DNA of 64,000 nucleotides, from the NCBI GenBank assembly GCA_003202005.1, contig QJJF01000006.1, positions 110,074 to 174,073 of the forward strand, in the 5' to 3' direction. Source of the stretch: Williamsia faeni (GTDB lineage Bacteria > Actinomycetota > Actinomycetes > Mycobacteriales > Mycobacteriaceae). This document shows positions 24,672 to 33,222 of this stretch, piece after piece (within the stretch, counting starts at the first letter, position 1; each line of letters begins with the position of its first letter). The notes beneath the pieces are model-generated. The model did no database searches. It saw only the letters and a program-made list of their open reading frames with translations, and was not told the origin of the DNA. The position numbers were made by a program, and so were the translations under genes.

Positions 24672-25925
24672 TCAGCGGGCGCGCAATGCCTTTCGGCGCA
24701 ACTTGAGCTCGGCTATCGCGGTCTTCAAGCCGTCACGCTTGCCTTCTCCGGCCGCCACGATCCGCTTACCCCGTTCGGTGGCAGCGGCCCGCAGCTCGGC
24801 GAACTTCTTCTCCGACGCGGTTTCCGGGGCATCGTCTGAGCTGGCGATCAGCATGCTGTTCGGCAGCGTCAACTTGTTGATCGTCCGGAAGGTCTGCCAA
24901 TACTGACGGCCCAGCGAACCCGTGGTGTAGGGCAAGTCGTACTTTTCGCAGAGCTGCCGAACCCGTACCGCGATCTCGGCATACCGGTTCGAGGGCAGAT
25001 CGGGGAAAAGGTGGTGCTCGATCTGGTAACAGAGGTTGCCGCTCATGAACGCCATCGCCGGACCCGCATCGAAGTTCGCCGTACCCAGCATCTGGCGCAG
25101 ATACCACTGACCGGGCGTCTCGTCGACGAGCGATTCCTCGGTGAACTTCTCGGCACCGTCCGGGAAATGTCCACAGAAGATGACGAGATATGCCCAGATG
25201 TTGCGGACGAAGTTGGCGGTCAGGTTGGCGGTCAGAGTGCTGCGCGCCGACCCGACGGACAACAGCGGGAAGATCACGTAGTCCTTGGCCAGCTGACGGA
25301 CGACCTTCTTGGCGAAGTCCTTGATCTGCGGAACCGCGACCTCCTTGGGCTTGATGCCCTGGAAGTATTCCTTCAGTTCGAGATCGTGCAGCCCGATCCC
25401 CCACTCGAAGGTCGCGGCAAGGAATAGGTTCGCCAAGGGCTGCGCGGCATGCTTCTTCTGCCATGGCTCGTCGCGGGTGACCCGCAGGAGGCCGTAGCCG
25501 ACATCGTGATCCATGTTGAGGACGTTGGTGTACTTGTGATGGATGTAGTTGTGGGAGTGCTTCCAGTGTGCCGAATAGCAGACCATGTCCCACTCCCACG
25601 ATGTGGAGTGGATCTCGGGATCGTTCATCCAATCCCATTGGCCGTGCATGACGTTGTGGCCGAGTTCCATGTTCTCGATGATCTTCGCCGCCGAGAGCAA
25701 TGATGTGCCGGACAGCCAGAGGAGTCGATTCCGGCTGCCCAACAACACAATCCGGCCACCGACCTCGAGGATCCGCTGAGCCAGGATGGCACGACGCAAG
25801 TACCTTGCGTCACGCACACCACGATCTGATTCGATCTCACGCCGCAGGGCGTCGAGTTCGGCACCGAGCGCCTCGACATCGGACTCGGTCAGATGTGTGT
25901 ATTCGTTGATGTCAGTGATTGCCAT
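24672..25925 (-). CDS. desA3: Acyl-CoA fatty-acid desaturase (DesA3-type), second tandem copy
   Basis: This membrane-bound di-iron desaturase of 417 residues should introduce a double bond, probably delta-9, into long-chain acyl-CoA. It takes electrons from the oxidoreductase encoded at 29292-30413. The three histidine boxes are ELGHNVMHGQWDW, HWKHSHNYIHHKYTN and QIEHHLFPDLP, with hydrophobic helices between them. The ATG gives MAITDINEYTHL, the typical start of the family. It lies 124 bases downstream of a close paralogue in the same direction, with no operator of its own in the gap, so it is probably read through from the upstream copy. It is positionally equivalent to M. tuberculosis Rv3229c. 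Confidence 0.93.
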   Translation of the reverse strand: MAITDINEYTHLTESDVEALGAELDALRREIESDRGVRDARYLRRAILAQRILEVGGRIVLLGSRNRLLWLSGTSLLSAAKIIENMELGHNVMHGQWDWMNDPEIHSTSWEWDMVCYSAHWKHSHNYIHHKYTNVLNMDHDVGYGLLRVTRDEPWQKKHAAQPLANLFLAATFEWGIGLHDLELKEYFQGIKPKEVAVPQIKDFAKKVVRQLAKDYVIFPLLSVGSARSTLTANLTANFVRNIWAYLVIFCGHFPDGAEKFTEESLVDETPGQWYLRQMLGTANFDAGPAMAFMSGNLCYQIEHHLFPDLPSNRYAEIAVRVRQLCEKYDLPYTTGSLGRQYWQTFRTINKLTLPNSMLIASSDDAPETASEKKFAELRAAATERGKRIVAAGEGKRDGLKTAIAELKLRRKALRAR

Positions 25926-26049
25926 GCGCCTGTGCAGCTCCCTTGCTGGCGTTTCGCCGGGCCGAGGGGGCCTGAGCCCACGACCAACCGCCATCGTTCA
26001 ACGTCGACGTCCAGCGTACGGCGTTCGGCGCCGGGGCGCCTGTCTCTGG

Positions 26050-27351
26050 TCAGGCAGCTCGCACGTCCCTGGCCTGCCGTTGACCGGCGATCGCCGGTAC
26101 CGGTGAGCGCCGGCGACGAAGCTTACCGATCGCGGTCCGCAGACCGGTACGACGTCCGGTGGCCGGATCGACTGTCGCAGTGAGACGTTGGTCGGGGTCG
26201 GTCTTGAAACGCAGTTCCGATGCCGTCTCGGGTGCGTCGTCGACGGTGCCCTTCAGGTACTTGTTCGGCAACGACAACTTCGCAATCGTCCGCCACGCCT
26301 TCGCGTACTGCAGCAGGAACGGTCCCGTGGTGTACGGCAGGTCGTACTTGTCGCACAGTGCGCGGACGCGGACGGCGATCTCCGCGTACCGGTTGGACGG
26401 CAGATCAGGGAACAAGTGATGCTCGATCTGGTAACTCAGGTTGCCGCTCATGAACGCGAGGGTCTTACCCGAGTCGAAGTTGGCGCTCCCCAGCATCTGA
26501 CGCAGGTACCAGTGGGCCTGCGATTCATCTTCGAGGTCCTGCCTGGTGAACTTCTCGGCCCCGTCGGGGAAGTGTCCGCAGAAGATGACCGCGTTGGTCC
26601 AGATGTTGCGAATCGTGTTGGCGGCCAAAGTCGCAGTGATCGCCCGCAGCCAGGTCTTGCGTGACCGGGTGACGGCACCGACCAGAGCCGGGTACACCAC
26701 GTAATCTTTGCCGACCTGTCGGCCGATCTTCATGCCGACGTCACGCAGATCTTGCTTGAAGGCGTCCGGATTCGGATGCCGGCCTGCGGCCACCCGCCCG
26801 AGCTCCAGATGCTGCACCGCGACGCCGTACTGGAAGAACAGCATCAGCAAGGTGTTGTACGCGATGTTGCCGAGGTAGAAGGGCTTCCACCGCTGATCGC
26901 GGGTGACCCGGATCAGGCCGTAGCCCACATCGTCGTCCATGCCGAGCACGTTCGTGTACTTGTGGTGGATGTAGTTGTGGGTGTGCTTCCAGTGTGCGGA
27001 CGGGCCGGTGTTGTCCCATTCCCATCCGGTGGAGTGCACCTCGGGATCGTTCATCCAATCCCATTGGCCGTGCATGATGTTGTGACCCAGCTCCATGTTC
27101 TCCACGATCTTGGAGACACCGAGCACACCCGCGCCCAGGGCCCAGATCTTGCGGTTACCGGAGCCGAACAACAGCGCCCGTCCCGAAAGCTCCAGTCCAC
27201 GCTGGAAGCGGATGGAGTTGCGAATGTATGTGGCGTCGCGTTCACCGCGATCGTTCTCGACGTCGCGACGGATGGCGTCGAGTTCCTGACCCAGCGCCTC
27301 GATGTCGGCGTCGGTCAGATGTGCGTACTCAGGAATGTCGGTAATTGCCAC
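26050..27351 (-). CDS. Acyl-CoA fatty-acid desaturase (DesA3-type), first tandem copy
   Basis: This 433-residue paralogue of the next desaturase shares all three histidine boxes (ELGHNIMHGQWDW, HWKHTHNYIHHKYTN, QIEHHLFPDLP) and the same N-terminal pattern. It diverges in its C-terminal 50 residues (LTATVDPATGRRTGLRTAIG and a basic tail). The GTG start giving VAITDIPEYAHL is nine bases after GAGAGG. Upstream is an array of overlapping palindromes at 27408-27445, matching one in front of the reductase gene, so the desaturases and their electron donor are probably co-regulated. Mycobacterium has one desA3 here, so the pair reflects a duplication in this lineage. Different chain-length or position preferences cannot be read from the sequence. 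Confidence 0.92.
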   Translation of the reverse strand: MAITDIPEYAHLTDADIEALGQELDAIRRDVENDRGERDATYIRNSIRFQRGLELSGRALLFGSGNRKIWALGAGVLGVSKIVENMELGHNIMHGQWDWMNDPEVHSTGWEWDNTGPSAHWKHTHNYIHHKYTNVLGMDDDVGYGLIRVTRDQRWKPFYLGNIAYNTLLMLFFQYGVAVQHLELGRVAAGRHPNPDAFKQDLRDVGMKIGRQVGKDYVVYPALVGAVTRSRKTWLRAITATLAANTIRNIWTNAVIFCGHFPDGAEKFTRQDLEDESQAHWYLRQMLGSANFDSGKTLAFMSGNLSYQIEHHLFPDLPSNRYAEIAVRVRALCDKYDLPYTTGPFLLQYAKAWRTIAKLSLPNKYLKGTVDDAPETASELRFKTDPDQRLTATVDPATGRRTGLRTAIGKLRRRRSPVPAIAGQRQARDVRAA

Positions 27352-27770
27352 CGCTTCGAACCTCTCGTAGTGGGGACCGAACCGAGGTCGGTGCAGTCGT
27401 TGCAACAAACCTACGGATACGTAACTTACGCAATCGTAGGTTACGTCTCGGGAGGTGTCCAGAGGAGGGTGAGACTGATCTCACCTGCCTCACAATGGGA
27501 GGAAACCGCTCCCGCCGGGCTATGGTTGTCTAGTACTTCGCGCAAGATGCGCGGAACCGTCGTGGAACTGCTTCCTCGCGACGTGGTCCCCAGGGAAACC
27601 CGGGCCACCTGTTGCGAGTCGATCAACCCCACTGAGCTATTCACACGGCGATCGTTACTGCCCACCATCTGCGGTGGTCGACCTTGTCGGCCCCCAGATC
27701 CGGGCAGTCGCGCCAACCAGCGGTGAATCGTGCTCGAGACGCCGCGTAATCCAGAAACGTGATCTATTTG
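27352..27770. promoter_or_regulatory. 419-base divergent control region and long helicase leader
   Basis: There is no convincing gene in this interval between the leftward desaturase and the rightward helicase. It holds the operator array at 27408-27445 and a hairpin at 27468-27485 (GGTGAGA-CTGA-TCTCACC). A second hairpin at 27539-27553 has arms CGCGCA and TGCGCG around AGA. The remaining 200 bases are GC-rich without an obvious signal. If the helicase promoter lies near the hairpins, its mRNA has a leader of more than 200 bases, as is common for self-regulated or cold-induced DEAD-box helicase genes. Confidence 0.5.
27408..27445. promoter_or_regulatory. Overlapping palindromic operators upstream of the desaturase pair
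   Basis: TAACTTACG (27422-27430) and CGTAGGTTA (27435-27443) are near-perfect inverted halves around CAAT. The symmetry continues outward as ACG/CGT. A second overlapping repeat, AACCTACG (27408-27415) and CGTAACTT (27420-27427), surrounds GATA. Half-sites of the same sequence recur at 30445-30470. Size and symmetry fit a TetR-family operator; the regulator is not identified. Confidence 0.75.
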
Positions 27771-29228
27771 ATGACCCCTGTTTCCAGTCCTGCCACAACA
27801 ACGTTCGCCGAGCTCGGCGTGCCCCCTCGTCTGGTCAAGACGTTGACGGCCGGCGGCATCACCGCCCCGTTCCCGATCCAGGCCGACACCCTTCCCGACA
27901 GTCTGTCGGGACGCGACGTGCTGGGCCGCGGAAAGACCGGCAGCGGCAAGACGCTCGCCTTCGCCATCCCTCTCGTTGCTCGCCTCTCCGCCGGCTCGTC
28001 CGCCGGCGCCGGCCGCCCCCGCGGCCTGATCCTGGCTCCGACCCGTGAGCTCGCCACCCAGATCACCGCCGTTGTGCAGCCGATGGCCCAGGCCCTCGGC
28101 CTGACCGTGACCACCATCTTCGGTGGCGTCCCCCAGGGTCGCCAGGCCTCTGCACTGCGCGCCGGTGTCGACATCGTGGTGGCCTGCCCCGGCCGTCTCG
28201 AAGACCTCATGCGCCAGCGCCTCGTGCGTTTGGACCGCGTCGAGATCTCCATCCTCGACGAGGCCGATCACATGGCTGACCTGGGCTTCCTGCCCGGCGT
28301 CACCCGCATCCTGACCGCCACCCCCGAGGGCGGCCAGCGACTGCTGTTCTCGGCGACCCTCGACAACGGTGTCGACAAGCTGGTCAAGCGGTTCCTCAAC
28401 CAGCCGGTCATGCACTCGGTCGACGAGGCCACCTCACCGGTCGCCGCCATGACCCACCACATCTACGAGGTCTCCGGCGCCGATTCCAAGAAGGGTGTCG
28501 TCTTCGCACTCGCCTCGGGCCGCGGCCGTCGCATCCTGTTCATGCGCACCAAGCACCAGGCCCGCAAGCTGGCCAAGCAGCTCACCGACGCCGGCATCCC
28601 CAGCGTCGACCTGCACGGCAACCTCTCGCAGGGCGCTCGTGACCGCAACCTCCTCGCGTTCTCCAGCGGCAAGGCACGCGTCCTGGTCGCCACCGACGTC
28701 GCAGCCCGCGGCGTGCACGTGGATGACGTCGAACTCGTCGTCCACGTCGACCCGCCTGCCGAGCACAAGGCGTACCTGCACCGTTCGGGTCGTACCGCGC
28801 GCGCAGGCAGTGCCGGTGACGTTGTCACCCTGACCCTGCCCGAGCAGCGTCGCGACATGTCGCAGCTGCTGCGCAAGGCCGCCATCAAGGCCACCCCGAT
28901 CAAGGTCACCGCCGATTCGGCAGAGCTCAAGGCACTGGTCGGCGAGACTGCCGAACTGGTCGCACCGCCCGCCGTCACCTCGGTTCCCAACCGCTCGGTG
29001 AAGTCGCCGGGCAGCCGTACCGGTCGTAGCCCGCGCCCCACCGCTGACGGATCAGCTCCGTACGAGGGCCGTGGTCGCGGACAGAGCGCCCGCTCACAGG
29101 GTGGTCGCGCAGCGGCCGGCCATACCGAGGGCAGCCGCAGCCGCGGCGGATATTCCGGACACAGCGGCGGCGGATCGTCGCAGGGCGGCGCACGTCGCAG
29201 CCAGTCGCGCGCGAGCAGCGCCCGCTAG
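27771..29228 (+). CDS. DEAD-box RNA helicase (second in window)
   Basis: This 485-residue helicase has a complete RecA-RecA core: Q-motif FPIQADTL, motif I GRGKTGSGKT near residue 55, PTREL, LDEADHMAD (DEAD variant with histidine after it, about residue 163), SAT, ATDVAARGVHVDD and HRSGRTARAG. Motif VI carries S in place of the usual I or L (HRSGRT). The tail after residue 410 is disordered and rich in Gly, Ser and Arg (RGGYSGHSGGGSSQGG), typical of RNA chaperone-like helicases. The ATG giving MTPVSSPATTTFAELG is used; a GTG four codons earlier also fits and neither has a good ribosome site. It sits between the desaturases and their reductase, breaking the mycobacterial desA3-Rv3230c arrangement. 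Confidence 0.9.
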   Translation: MTPVSSPATTTFAELGVPPRLVKTLTAGGITAPFPIQADTLPDSLSGRDVLGRGKTGSGKTLAFAIPLVARLSAGSSAGAGRPRGLILAPTRELATQITAVVQPMAQALGLTVTTIFGGVPQGRQASALRAGVDIVVACPGRLEDLMRQRLVRLDRVEISILDEADHMADLGFLPGVTRILTATPEGGQRLLFSATLDNGVDKLVKRFLNQPVMHSVDEATSPVAAMTHHIYEVSGADSKKGVVFALASGRGRRILFMRTKHQARKLAKQLTDAGIPSVDLHGNLSQGARDRNLLAFSSGKARVLVATDVAARGVHVDDVELVVHVDPPAEHKAYLHRSGRTARAGSAGDVVTLTLPEQRRDMSQLLRKAAIKATPIKVTADSAELKALVGETAELVAPPAVTSVPNRSVKSPGSRTGRSPRPTADGSAPYEGRGRGQSARSQGGRAAAGHTEGSRSRGGYSGHSGGGSSQGGARRSQSRASSAR

Positions 29229-29241
29229 TCCCGCAGACAAC

Positions 29242-29279
29242 ACAATGGGGGCCCAAGTGAAAACTTGGGCCCCCATTGT
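29242..29279. terminator. Bidirectional terminator with GAAA tetraloop
   Basis: A 17-bp perfect stem (arms 29242-29258 and 29263-29279, containing ATGGGGGCCCAAGT) closes on the tetraloop GAAA. It is followed by TTGTTGTC on the plus strand and preceded by AC on the other side. It lies between the convergent helicase and reductase genes, 13 bases from each end region, and is one of the clearest terminators here. Confidence 0.88.
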
Positions 29280-29291
29280 TGTCGGTACAGG

Positions 29292-30413
29292 TCAGACCTC
29301 GAGGGTGCAGTCCCCGGCCGCGACGCTGATGCAGGTTTGAATACGTTCTCCGGCAACATGTTCCGCACCGCTGCGCAGGTCCCGGACCACACCCTTGTCG
29401 AGCATCACCACACAGCTCTGGCAGATACCCATCCGGCAACCGAACGGCATCTGTACGCCGACGTCCTCGCCGGCGGCCATCAATGTGGTGGCACCATCGG
29501 CCGTGGCGGTACGCCCGGTCTTCGAGAATGTGACCGTGCCACCTTCGGCACCGACCTCACCGCGTTCGAGTGCAAATCGCTCGATGTGCAGGTGATCCCG
29601 CAATCCGGCCTGCGTCCACATCTGGGTCAGCGAGTCGAGCAACGGGGCCGGGCCACAGGCCCACGTCTGTCGCTGCGCCCAATCGGGACACAAGGCGTCC
29701 AGACCTTCTGCGTCGATCTTGCCCTCGGAACGCGTCCGCTGAACATGGACCCGCAACAGGCCGTCGGCCTCGAACTGCTCGAGTTCGGCAGCGAACATGA
29801 GGTCTTTGTCGGTGGGCACCGAATGGATCAGGTGGACGTCGGTGTGCTGTTCGCGCGACGACATCGTCCGCAGCATCGACATGATCGGCGTGATGCCACT
29901 GCCCGCCGTGACGAACAACAACTTCTCGGGCAGCTCCGCCGGAAGGACGAACTCCCCCTGCGGCGCGGCGAGCCGCACCACCGTGCCGGGTGCCAAACCG
30001 TTGACAAGGTGACCGGACAGGAATCCCTCGGCCATCGCCTTCACCGTGATCGACACGATCTTGCCGTGCGTGTCGGATGTCGTCAGCGGTACCGACGTCA
30101 GCGAATAGGAACGCCACGTCCATCGACCTTCGACCAGGACGCCGATGCCCATGTACTGCCCGGGGTGGTAGTCGAAGGAAAAACCCCAGCCCGGCTTGAT
30201 CACCAGGGTTGCCGAGTCGTCGGTTTCGGGCCGAACCTCGACGATCTTGCCGCGCAGTTCCCGCGCCGACCACAGCGGATTCGCCAGGTGCAGGTAGTCG
30301 TCAGGCAGCAACGGGGTCGTGACCCGCGATGCCGCGGCACGGACCATGTTGACCGCCCGGCTACGGCTCGCGATATCGCGAACCGGCTCCTCGAATCGTT
30401 CACGCCAACCCAT
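29292..30413 (-). CDS. Ferredoxin-NADP reductase with C-terminal [2Fe-2S] domain (desaturase electron donor)
   Basis: This 373-residue flavoprotein passes electrons from NADPH through FAD and a plant-type ferredoxin domain to the DesA3 desaturases at the membrane. The order is an FAD-binding domain with RSYSLTS near residue 105, an NAD(P) domain with [15 protein letters not shown] near residue 172, and a C-terminal ferredoxin domain. The latter has CRMGICQSC and a further cysteine in IQTCIS. The ATG giving [11 protein letters not shown] lies six bases after GGAGG, a perfect site; the TTG nine codons upstream lacks one. It is the counterpart of M. tuberculosis Rv3230c, which pairs with DesA3. 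A palindrome shared with the desaturase promoter lies 32 bases upstream. Confidence 0.94.
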   Translation of the reverse strand: MGWRERFEEPVRDIASRSRAVNMVRAAASRVTTPLLPDDYLHLANPLWSARELRGKIVEVRPETDDSATLVIKPGWGFSFDYHPGQYMGIGVLVEGRWTWRSYSLTSVPLTTSDTHGKIVSITVKAMAEGFLSGHLVNGLAPGTVVRLAAPQGEFVLPAELPEKLLFVTAGSGITPIMSMLRTMSSREQHTDVHLIHSVPTDKDLMFAAELEQFEADGLLRVHVQRTRSEGKIDAEGLDALCPDWAQRQTWACGPAPLLDSLTQMWTQAGLRDHLHIERFALERGEVGAEGGTVTFSKTGRTATADGATTLMAAGEDVGVQMPFGCRMGICQSCVVMLDKGVVRDLRSGAEHVAGERIQTCISVAAGDCTLEV

Positions 30414-30444
30414 CAGGTGCCTCCAGTCGAAGAGCTTCAATACT

Positions 30445-30470
30445 GCTAACTTACGCTACCGTAGGTTAGC
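30445..30470. promoter_or_regulatory. Palindromic operator upstream of the desaturase reductase
   Basis: GCTAACTTACG and CGTAGGTTAGC form a 26-base inverted repeat around CTAC with a single mismatch. The core AACTTACG-N4-CGTAGGTT is the same as in the desaturase operator at 27422-27443. It sits between the DUF6912 gene and the reductase gene, so the reductase probably has its own regulated promoter. Confidence 0.78.
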
Positions 30471-30474
30471 GGGG

Positions 30475-30999
30475 TCAGAGCAATTCGAGCAGGAATGGAA
30501 GCTCCTGGGTGGCGTACCAGCCCAGGTCGAAGTCTTCGACGTCGCCGATGGCCAGTTCGGCATCCTCGTCACCCAGATCTGCGGCGTCGATGAGTTCCAT
30601 CGCCCGGATGACCTTGTCCTCGGCCTCGCTGCCGTCGACCAGCAGCGATGCGACAGCCGAGAGAGTCACCATTCCAGAGGTTTTCACCACCGCCACATCG
30701 AGATCCGGGCGCAGCTTCACATCGTCGACATCAGCGGCGATCACCACGCGCCGGGCCGGCAACGGTGTCCCCTCACCCTCGCCGTCACCGGGTCCGTCAC
30801 CTTCGGCTGCCATGAGCCGCAGCGAGGCACGTGCGGCTTCGCGAATCGCGGCCTCGGCCAATTCCTCGTCGTCGCCATCGAGGTACGACTCCCGGAGCGC
30901 GGGTGTCAGCGCAAAAGCCGTTCCGCCTACGGGCCGGAACTCGCCGGAGGAGTTGAGCGCTGTCAGCATCGACAGGGTGGCGGGCAGATAAATTCTCAT
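30475..30999 (-). CDS. DUF6912 family protein (Rv3231c-like)
   Basis: This 174-residue soluble protein of unknown function begins MRIYLPATLSMLTALNSSGE, a conserved opening in actinobacterial proteins at this locus. It has a helix-rich middle with an acidic Gly/Asp/Glu linker (GDGPGDGEGEG, about residues 75-85). The second half includes RVVIAADVDDVKL and MELIDAADLGDED, ending with YATQELPFLLELL. No catalytic or metal motif is visible. The ATG has GAAAGG a few bases upstream. It follows the WS/DGAT-type gene by 48 bases on the same strand and precedes the reductase, with the shared operator in between. The role is unknown. Confidence 0.82.
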   Translation of the reverse strand: MRIYLPATLSMLTALNSSGEFRPVGGTAFALTPALRESYLDGDDEELAEAAIREAARASLRLMAAEGDGPGDGEGEGTPLPARRVVIAADVDDVKLRPDLDVAVVKTSGMVTLSAVASLLVDGSEAEDKVIRAMELIDAADLGDEDAELAIGDVEDFDLGWYATQELPFLLELL

Positions 31000-31047
31000 C
31001 GGACCTTTCTCAGGGTGATTCATGGGCGGGACCCCGGGGTGGGGATG

Positions 31048-32484
31048 TCACCGTTGTGGAAGCAATTCTTCGAACGAGTCGGTGAGATATTCGGCCATCG
31101 CACCGAGATCCCACATCACACCGCGGTCGGCGTTGAAGCCGAAGCAGATTCGACCGTTGTACGACGTGATTCCGATCGCCAGCGCCCGCTTGCGGACCAG
31201 CACCGGGACGGGATAGATGGCCAGGATCTCGTTGCCGCCCAGGTATTGAGCCGAGCGTGGACCGCGAGCGATGGTGACCGGCACGTTGAACGACCGCCGC
31301 GACAACGACGCCGTCGCCCGTGCGCTCATGGCATGGAAGGTTGCCGGCCCGATTTCCGGAATCCACGGTTCGACCGCGGCAGACCAGTTCCGGTTCGAGT
31401 GTGAGTGCCGCTCCGCCAGCTGCGCGACCTGCGACAGCCTCACGACCGGATTCGGTTCTCCCACCGGGAGATCGGTGACAAAACCCTGTAATCCGCCGAC
31501 CATCCACGACGCAGATGACGACTCACCCTGCGCATCGAGGTCGGTTTCGAACTCGGGTTGGTCCTCCCCCGCCGGGTATGCCGACAGCGGCACCATGACA
31601 CGCACGGTCTCCACCTGATCAACAGCCTGTGACCGCGAGAGCAGCCACCGGCGAATGGCTCCCGCGATCGACGCCAGGAGCACATCGTTGGGAGAACAGC
31701 CATGACGCTCGGCGATATCCACACAGTCATCGGCCGAGCAGGATGCCACGGTGAAACGACGGGTGGGGGCGGTCGAACCGTTGAGAGGACTCGGCGGCGC
31801 CGTGGTCGTGGCCATCTTCATCACCGATTCCACCCGGCGGACGGCACCGGACAGGACCTGGCCCACGGAAGCCAGCTGGTTGGACGCCGCACGCACCTGA
31901 TCGACCATTTCCCACGGCCGGGTCAGCACATCGGTGATCGCGCCGACGACCAGTTCCCCGCTCCCCGGTTCGCGGTCGGGCAACCACAGATCCTCGGGCA
32001 TCGACGGCGGCTCGCGGACGTCGTCGACGATGATCTGATTGATCTCGAAGGCCTCGGATCCATCGACCAGCGCACGATGGGTCTTCGTCAGGATCGCCAT
32101 CCGGTCGTCGGACAAACCCTCGACCAGGTACATCTCCCAGAGCGGCCGCGTCCGTTCCAACGGGCGCGACATCAAACGGGCAACGAGGTCGTGGAGCTGA
32201 TCGTCGGCGCCCGGACTCGGCAACGCCGAGCGGCGAACGTGATAGGTGATGTCGAACTCGCGATCGTCGACCCACACCGGACGGGCCAGACCGAGCGTGA
32301 CCTCACGGATCTTCTTGCGATACCGCGGGACCAGCTGCAGACGGCTCTCGACGGTACTCAAAAGGCCCTGGTAGTCCAGACCTCCGGCTCGTCGCTCGAG
32401 GATCAGCAGTGAACCCACCTGCGTTGTCGAGCCGCGGTCATCGAGGTAGTAGTACATCGAATCCTGAGGGGACAGCCGGTTCAC
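31048..32484 (-). CDS. WS/DGAT-family acyltransferase with altered active-site motif
   Basis: This 478-residue protein is of the wax ester synthase/diacylglycerol acyltransferase family, which makes storage lipids from acyl-CoA. The start VNRLSPQDSMYYYLDD, strand PVWVDDREFDITYHVRR and C-terminal NVPVTIARGPRSAQYLGG and NADRGVMWDL are characteristic. The catalytic HHxxxDG motif reads HRALVDG near residue 131: the first histidine is present but the second is arginine. In characterised enzymes the second histidine is the critical one, so activity may be lost or changed. M. tuberculosis Rv3233c/Rv3234c (tgs3) are at the same place. The GTG start lacks a good ribosome site; the extra upstream reading frame is not conserved. 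Confidence 0.88.
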   Translation of the reverse strand: MNRLSPQDSMYYYLDDRGSTTQVGSLLILERRAGGLDYQGLLSTVESRLQLVPRYRKKIREVTLGLARPVWVDDREFDITYHVRRSALPSPGADDQLHDLVARLMSRPLERTRPLWEMYLVEGLSDDRMAILTKTHRALVDGSEAFEINQIIVDDVREPPSMPEDLWLPDREPGSGELVVGAITDVLTRPWEMVDQVRAASNQLASVGQVLSGAVRRVESVMKMATTTAPPSPLNGSTAPTRRFTVASCSADDCVDIAERHGCSPNDVLLASIAGAIRRWLLSRSQAVDQVETVRVMVPLSAYPAGEDQPEFETDLDAQGESSSASWMVGGLQGFVTDLPVGEPNPVVRLSQVAQLAERHSHSNRNWSAAVEPWIPEIGPATFHAMSARATASLSRRSFNVPVTIARGPRSAQYLGGNEILAIYPVPVLVRKRALAIGITSYNGRICFGFNADRGVMWDLGAMAEYLTDSFEELLPQR

Positions 32485-32511
32485 CGGGCAATCGTAACCG
32501 GCTGATAGCCG

Positions 32512-32596
32512 CCCGGTCGCCGCGAACCTCTGACGCGCAGCGGCCCTCACCCCGAGTGCACACTTACCCGGTCGCCGCGAACCACTGACGCGCAGC
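32512..32596. repeat. Pair of 30-bp direct repeats
   Basis: Units at 32512-32541 and 32567-32596 agree at 29 of 30 positions and share CGGTCGCCGCGAACC and CTGACGCGCAGC. They lie in the 117-base gap between the WS/DGAT-type gene and the Rv3235-like gene. They could be a local duplication, tandem regulator sites, or a copy of the RBS-distal region; no symmetry is seen. Confidence 0.8.
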
Positions 32597-32601
32597 AGAG
32601 A

Positions 32602-33171
32602 TCAGCCAACGCTGACCGACACCAGCACGCATCGCCGCTCTTTGCGCCTCCGGCCGCCGGGCGTGGTGGGGCGGACGGTCATCAGGCGGCGCTCCACCCG
32701 GGCGCCCATCGCCTGGACCCTCTCACCCCGGCTGTACACCACCGTGATCTCGGCGACGTCCGGGCCCGTGTGCTGGGTGTGCAATCGCAGCAATGTGCAG
32801 GCCGGCCCGCGGGCGAGGTCAGCGGCGAGCAGCACCCGGAACTGATCGACGATATGCGGCAACGCGACACCGCTGAGATGCGCAACGGGCCGCCGCCCTC
32901 CCATCAACTCGAGCAGCACCGTTGTCGCGCTGATCGCGAACCGGCGCAATCCCACATCGATGGGGTCCGGCGGCGGTACCGAAGTCCGTATCGGTGCAAC
33001 AGGATCCAACGTGACAGACAGCGGTGATCCGAGGCCGAGCGGCGGCGGCTCGCTGTTGGGCACCCGGCTGATCCGCAGGCCCCCGCCCGCCCCCGGATCT
33101 CCACCGCCGTCCCCGATCTCACCGGCTTCACTTCCGCCGCAGCCGATCTCGGCGATATCCGTGGTTGTCAT
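32602..33171 (-). CDS. Rv3235-family protein
   Basis: This 189-residue protein of unknown function has a disordered Gly/Pro-rich N-terminus (residues 1-65). An ordered C-terminal domain follows, with helix IDVGLRRFAISATTVLLELMGGRRPVAHLSGV and strands TLLRLHTQHTGPDVAEITVVY and RVQAMGARVERR. This fits the actinobacterial Rv3235 family (DUF6459), found between the lipid acyltransferase genes and secA1 in mycobacteria. No signal peptide, membrane helix or catalytic motif is present. It begins 202 bases downstream of the secA1 stop; the gap carries the structured element and tandem repeats described below. Its function is not known, though the constant linkage to secA1 is suggestive. Confidence 0.82.
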   Translation of the reverse strand: MTTTDIAEIGCGGSEAGEIGDGGGDPGAGGGLRISRVPNSEPPPLGLGSPLSVTLDPVAPIRTSVPPPDPIDVGLRRFAISATTVLLELMGGRRPVAHLSGVALPHIVDQFRVLLAADLARGPACTLLRLHTQHTGPDVAEITVVYSRGERVQAMGARVERRLMTVRPTTPGGRRRKERRCVLVSVSVG

Positions 33172-33222
33172 GGCGCCCCCCGGGCCGTGTCCGGCAGGAC
33201 CGGCGACGCCGGCCCGATAGCC

